Of a stretch of DNA of 7,608 nucleotides, positions 5,363 through 7,608 are shown piece by piece. Within the stretch, counting starts at the first letter, position 1. Each line of letters begins with the position of its first letter. Under the pieces are notes generated by a model, which saw only the letters and a program-made list of their open reading frames with translations, did not search any database and was not told the origin of the DNA. The translations under genes and the position numbers were made by a program. Source of the stretch: Nitrososphaerota archaeon (GTDB taxonomy: Archaea > Thermoproteota > Bathyarchaeia > Bathyarchaeales > Bathycorpusculaceae); contig JAITCR010000089.1 in assembly GCA_031282985.1 (NCBI GenBank), forward strand, positions 1-7,608, given 5' to 3'.

Positions 5363-5854
5363 ATGTCTGTTGGATGGCTAATAAGCACCGCTGCAGGATA
5401 CGTACTTGGGAAAGTTGCAGATGACCTCATAAATCGTATACGATTTACGCGTGGGTTAACTTTTGAAGAAAAACGGTTAAAGTACCTGTTAGAGGCTCTT
5501 GATGAGATCGTTAGTGAACAAGGGTTAGGTGAGAATAAAGCAGACATCCGGAAAAAATTTATTGAATTGCTACCTGCACTTAAAGATTCGTACAACGAAG
5601 AAATACTTTATGAAATTCTTCAGAAATTAATGGGTCAAAAAATTACTAAAGATACTACTAACCAATTTACCTGTTACTTTATGCAAATAGCTATCAAAGA
5701 CCAAGATTTTGTCCGTGAAACTGACTTACGTAGCGGGTTAAAACTATTCGATAATACCGCGGCTATTATGAAAGATGTCAAAAGCCTTAAACGAGACACC
5801 CGAACAATTATGAAAAAATTAAAAAAATTAGACCCGCAAAAAAAGAAGCGGTAA
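5363..5854 (+). CDS. N-terminal helical domain ORF of a split STAND protein
   Basis: This ORF encodes 163 aa from ATG 5363, ten bases after GGAG. Residues 4-22 (GWLISTAAGYVLGKVADDL) form a glycine-spaced, hydrophobic to amphipathic helix. The rest looks all-helical: residues 33-50, the stretch around KFIELLPALKDS, then NEEILYEILQKLM. The tail is strongly basic (KSLKRDTRTIMKKLKKLDPQKKKR minus its ends). I do not recognise a named family. NLR-like proteins often begin with such a helical domain, which may act on membranes, and this one lies directly before an NB-ARC frame offset by -1. It is best read as the N-terminal effector or signalling part of that protein. It may also be made alone, ending at TAA 5852-5854, if frameshifting is partial. 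Confidence 0.75.
   Translation: MSVGWLISTAAGYVLGKVADDLINRIRFTRGLTFEEKRLKYLLEALDEIVSEQGLGENKADIRKKFIELLPALKDSYNEEILYEILQKLMGQKITKDTTNQFTCYFMQIAIKDQDFVRETDLRSGLKLFDNTAAIMKDVKSLKRDTRTIMKKLKKLDPQKKKR
5821..5845 (+). promoter_or_regulatory. Tandem -1 slippery heptamers joining the two STAND frames
   Basis: In the frame of the upstream ORF, A AAA AAA lies at 5821-5827 and A AAA AAG at 5839-5845, both in X XXY YYZ phase. The downstream frame is open from 5791, so a -1 slip at either site before the TAA at 5852 fuses the two ORFs. A AAA AAG is the slip sequence of bacterial dnaX, and an A-rich heptamer drives -1 shifting in an archaeal alpha-fucosidase gene. A gain of one A in either 7-A run would have the same effect genetically. 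Confidence 0.6.
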
Positions 5855-7365
5855 GTAGCTCCAAGTTTCCTGTAAATAATCTGCCCAATGATAGACTTAA
5901 GCATTTTATTGGGCGTGAGGATGCGTTAGAGAGAATTCGCAGCGAGTTTCAGTCTGTTTCTAAATTGACTGTTGTAGGTGGGGCGGGTTTTGGAAAGTCG
6001 CAGCTTGCGTTTGAATATGCGTATCGTTATGCTTTGGAGTATGATTATATTTGGGTTGTGAATGCTGCGGATACTTTGAGTTTAGAGAGGGCTTATCGAG
6101 AATTTGCTATACGTACTGATTTACCTTCGGCGGGTACGGAAGAGTTTGAGCAGGTTTTAACACATGTTAGGTTATGGCTTGAGGGTCATAGTCGTTTTTT
6201 GTTTATTTATGATAATGCAGAAGGACTTTCAAGTAAACTTTTAGGTTATTTGCCCTGTGGGCATCTTCAAGGGCGTATTTTGATTAATACCCGTGATAGT
6301 CGCTGTCGTCTTTCTAATACGCTAATAGATCTGAAGGATTTTCCATTTGATGGTGTCAAGTTTTTACAGAAACGTCTTGAAAATACATGTGTTGTGGTAA
6401 GTAGTGATGATGCTGAGTGTTTAGCTGTTATGTTGAAGCATTTTCCTCTTGCATTAGAACATGCTGCAGCGTTTATGGAACGAAGACAGCAAACTTGTGC
6501 ATATTATATGAAGCTTTTTGAGAGGGTCGAGTTATCTAAGGTGTTAGATGATGACTCAGTACATCTTACAGTTTATGATAAAACTATTGCTAAGACTTGG
6601 AGAGTTTCTATTGATGAAATTAAGTCTAAGAGTGCGCGTCAACTGTTTAATCTTTGTATCTATTTTGCGCCTGATGATATACCTCTTTCTTTGTTTATTA
6701 AGGGGCGTGATAACCTTCCGGTAGAATTGCGTGATGTGCTTTTGCCTGGTGAGCATAGTAAGCATGACTGTCTTGTTGGTGAATTGGCACGTTATTCTTT
6801 GTTGTCTTTTGGCAGAAAGGATAATGGCGATATTTTACTGTTTATGCATCGACTTATCCAAGCAACTGTATTCCGTGATCTTGCTAACGATACACAATGG
6901 GTATCGTGTTGTCTTGATATGATGACGGCTGTTTTTGAGTATAAGTATGGGGATAAGGAGTCGATGGATGCGTTTACGCAAGATGTGTCACATGTTTTAA
7001 AAATTGCGTACCATGCTGAGGAAATGTTGGATAAAAATGATGAGTCAGTTCAAAAGAAAATAGCTTGTTTGTATGGTGAGGCTGGGCGTGGATTTTATTA
7101 TAGTGGTGAATATTCCAAAGCGTTGGAATGGTATAACAAGTCTTTGGTCATAAAGGAGAGAGTTTTAGGTACAGATCATCCCTCCACAGCAGATACATAC
7201 AATAACATTGCATTAGTCTACGGTAGTCAGGGTAAATACGTTGAAGCGTTGGAATGGTACAACAAAGCACTATCTATTTATAAGAAGATATTTGGCGAAA
7301 ATTACGAGTTCACGAAAACTGTACAAGACAGAATCAAAAGCCTTCAAAGTATGATTGACCAATAG
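5845..7365 (+). CDS. STAND NTPase (NB-ARC plus TPR), entered by -1 frameshift
   Basis: This frame carries a signal-transduction ATPase of the NB-ARC class. It begins with LPNDRLKHFIGRED, the usual GRE entry motif (about 5881-5922), before the P-loop GGAGFGKS (5977-6000). Walker B is FLFIYDNAEG. Sensor-like ILINTRDSR, HFPLALE (GLPLAL equivalent) and MHRL (MHD-like, near 6844) follow in the normal order. Two TPRs of 42 residues end the protein. No ATG or GTG lies between the previous stop (5788-5790) and the P-loop. TTG 5965 would cut off the GRE motif and has no ribosome site, so expression probably needs a -1 slip from the preceding ORF. The fused product would have about 667 aa. Such proteins act as oligomerising sensors in defence or cell death. 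A short TPR array is unusual. It may instead be a disabled gene. Confidence 0.82.
   Translation, partial: EAVSSSKFPVNNLPNDRLKHFIGREDALERIRSEFQSVSKLTVVGGAGFGKSQLAFEYAYRYALEYDYIWVVNAADTLSLERAYREFAIRTDLPSAGTEEFEQVLTHVRLWLEGHSRFLFIYDNAEGLSSKLLGYLPCGHLQGRILINTRDSRCRLSNTLIDLKDFPFDGVKFLQKRLENTCVVVSSDDAECLAVMLKHFPLALEHAAAFMERRQQTCAYYMKLFERVELSKVLDDDSVHLTVYDKTIAKTWRVSIDEIKSKSARQLFNLCIYFAPDDIPLSLFIKGRDNLPVELRDVLLPGEHSKHDCLVGELARYSLLSFGRKDNGDILLFMHRLIQATVFRDLANDTQWVSCCLDMMTAVFEYKYGDKESMDAFTQDVSHVLKIAYHAEEMLDKNDESVQKKIACLYGEAGRGFYYSGEYSKALEWYNKSLVIKERVLGTDHPSTADTYNNIALVYGSQGKYVEALEWYNKALSIYKKIFGENYEFTKTVQDRIKSLQSMIDQ
5883..5914 (+). other. 7-bp stem-loop downstream of the slip sites
   Basis: GCCCAAT (5883-5889) and ATTGGGC (5908-5914) pair perfectly around an 18-nt loop. 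It starts 37 nt after the A AAA AAG site. Frameshift-stimulating structures usually start 5-9 nt after the slip site, so a direct role is doubtful. It lies inside coding sequence for the GRE region. Confidence 0.35.
7078..7329 (+). repeat. Two 126-bp TPR-coding units
   Basis: The segments at 7119-7140 and 7245-7266 agree at 20 of 22 bases and are 126 bp (42 codons) apart, the length of a kinesin-light-chain-type TPR. Both encode ALEWYNK. Such DNA similarity points to a young duplication or to homogenisation, the sort of array that expands and contracts by recombination. Confidence 0.7.
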
Positions 7366-7508
7366 ATAGTTGTTGGATTAAAACTGTTGTAGCAAATGGC
7401 GTTCCCACTTTACAATGGATAGCGGTAAAAGGTTCTTTACCCAATTTAACTGATACTTTGCGTTTTTACGTTATTTCGTGTTAATTCTTCTTAGGAATTG
7501 TTACTAAA

Positions 7509-7517
7509 TAATATATA
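7509..7517 (+). promoter_or_regulatory. TATA-like box before the 3'-end ORF
   Basis: TAATATATA lies about 38 bp before ATG 7551, so RNA would start near 7540 with a very short leader. Confidence 0.35.
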
Positions 7518-7550
7518 CAGTTTAAATGTGTGTATGTTGTATTATTTGGT

Positions 7551-7608
7551 ATGTCCAAAATAGATGTTATTGCACTACAAATACGCATAGAAACAATGTT
7601 ACCAACAT
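7551..7608 (+). CDS. Possible gene start, truncated by the window end
   Basis: ATG 7551 opens a frame that runs to the edge and reads MSKIDVIALQIRIETMLPT. There is no Shine-Dalgarno, but a TATA-like box sits at the right distance for an almost leaderless transcript. Nineteen codons are too few to name a family. An open frame this short is common by chance. Confidence 0.35.
   Translation, partial: MSKIDVIALQIRIETMLPT

Noticed and set aside
5965..5967. TTG 5965 as the true start of the STAND protein
   Set aside because: It begins only four residues before the P-loop, removes the GRE entry motif that is plainly encoded upstream, and has no ribosome binding site.
1..7608. tRNA, rRNA or CRISPR array
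   Set aside because: No cloverleaf with a T-loop, no rRNA-like stretch and no regularly spaced repeats were seen on either strand by eye.

Overview
The window is AT-rich and very probably archaeal. The strongest evidence is a 53-codon gene at 3852-4013 for ribosomal protein eS30, a protein of archaea and eukaryotes that bacteria lack. Archaeal TATA-like boxes lie at sensible distances from several starts, and the Shine-Dalgarno-like sites (GGAGG, AGGTG) fit the archaeal 16S tail. The secreted adhesin suggests a host- or biofilm-associated lineage, possibly a low-GC methanogen. The genus is only a guess.

Layout. 1-377: a long inverted repeat, a 50-codon Cys-rich small ORF with a perfect Shine-Dalgarno, then the control region of the adhesin, which contains a nearly perfect dyad. 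450-2597: a secreted multi-domain surface protein, in order signal peptide, DUF6273-like domain, two MucBP repeats, a SpaA/Cna-B-like domain and a C-terminal thioester domain. 2598-2958: very AT-rich and non-coding, with no gene seen. 2959-3752: a complete but decayed IS1-family element, with 20-bp terminal inverted repeats, insA intact and insB broken twice. 3852-4013: eS30, only 100 bp beyond the IS end. 4154-4930: a membrane-anchored metallophosphoesterase. 4960-5257, minus strand: the N-terminal stump of a second, unrelated transposase, with one frameshift. 5363-7365: a STAND (NB-ARC plus TPR) NTPase and its N-terminal helical domain, in two overlapping frames. 7366-7608: mostly non-coding, with a possible gene start running off the end.

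The most interesting locus is 5363-7365. The 163-codon ORF and the NTPase frame are offset by -1. The NTPase frame has no ATG or GTG before its P-loop. The overlap carries two canonical -1 slippery heptamers, A AAA AAA and A AAA AAG, before the first ORF stops. Read through by a -1 shift, the locus gives one protein of about 667 residues: N-terminal effector-like helical domain, NB-ARC, winged helix and TPRs, the plan of prokaryotic NLR-like defence proteins. A programmed shift, homopolymer phase switching, a disabling mutation and a sequencing error all remain possible.

Two transposon remnants, a surface adhesin and an NLR-like gene around two housekeeping-type genes mark this as a variable accessory stretch. 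No operon links the main genes. Each seems to have its own promoter.
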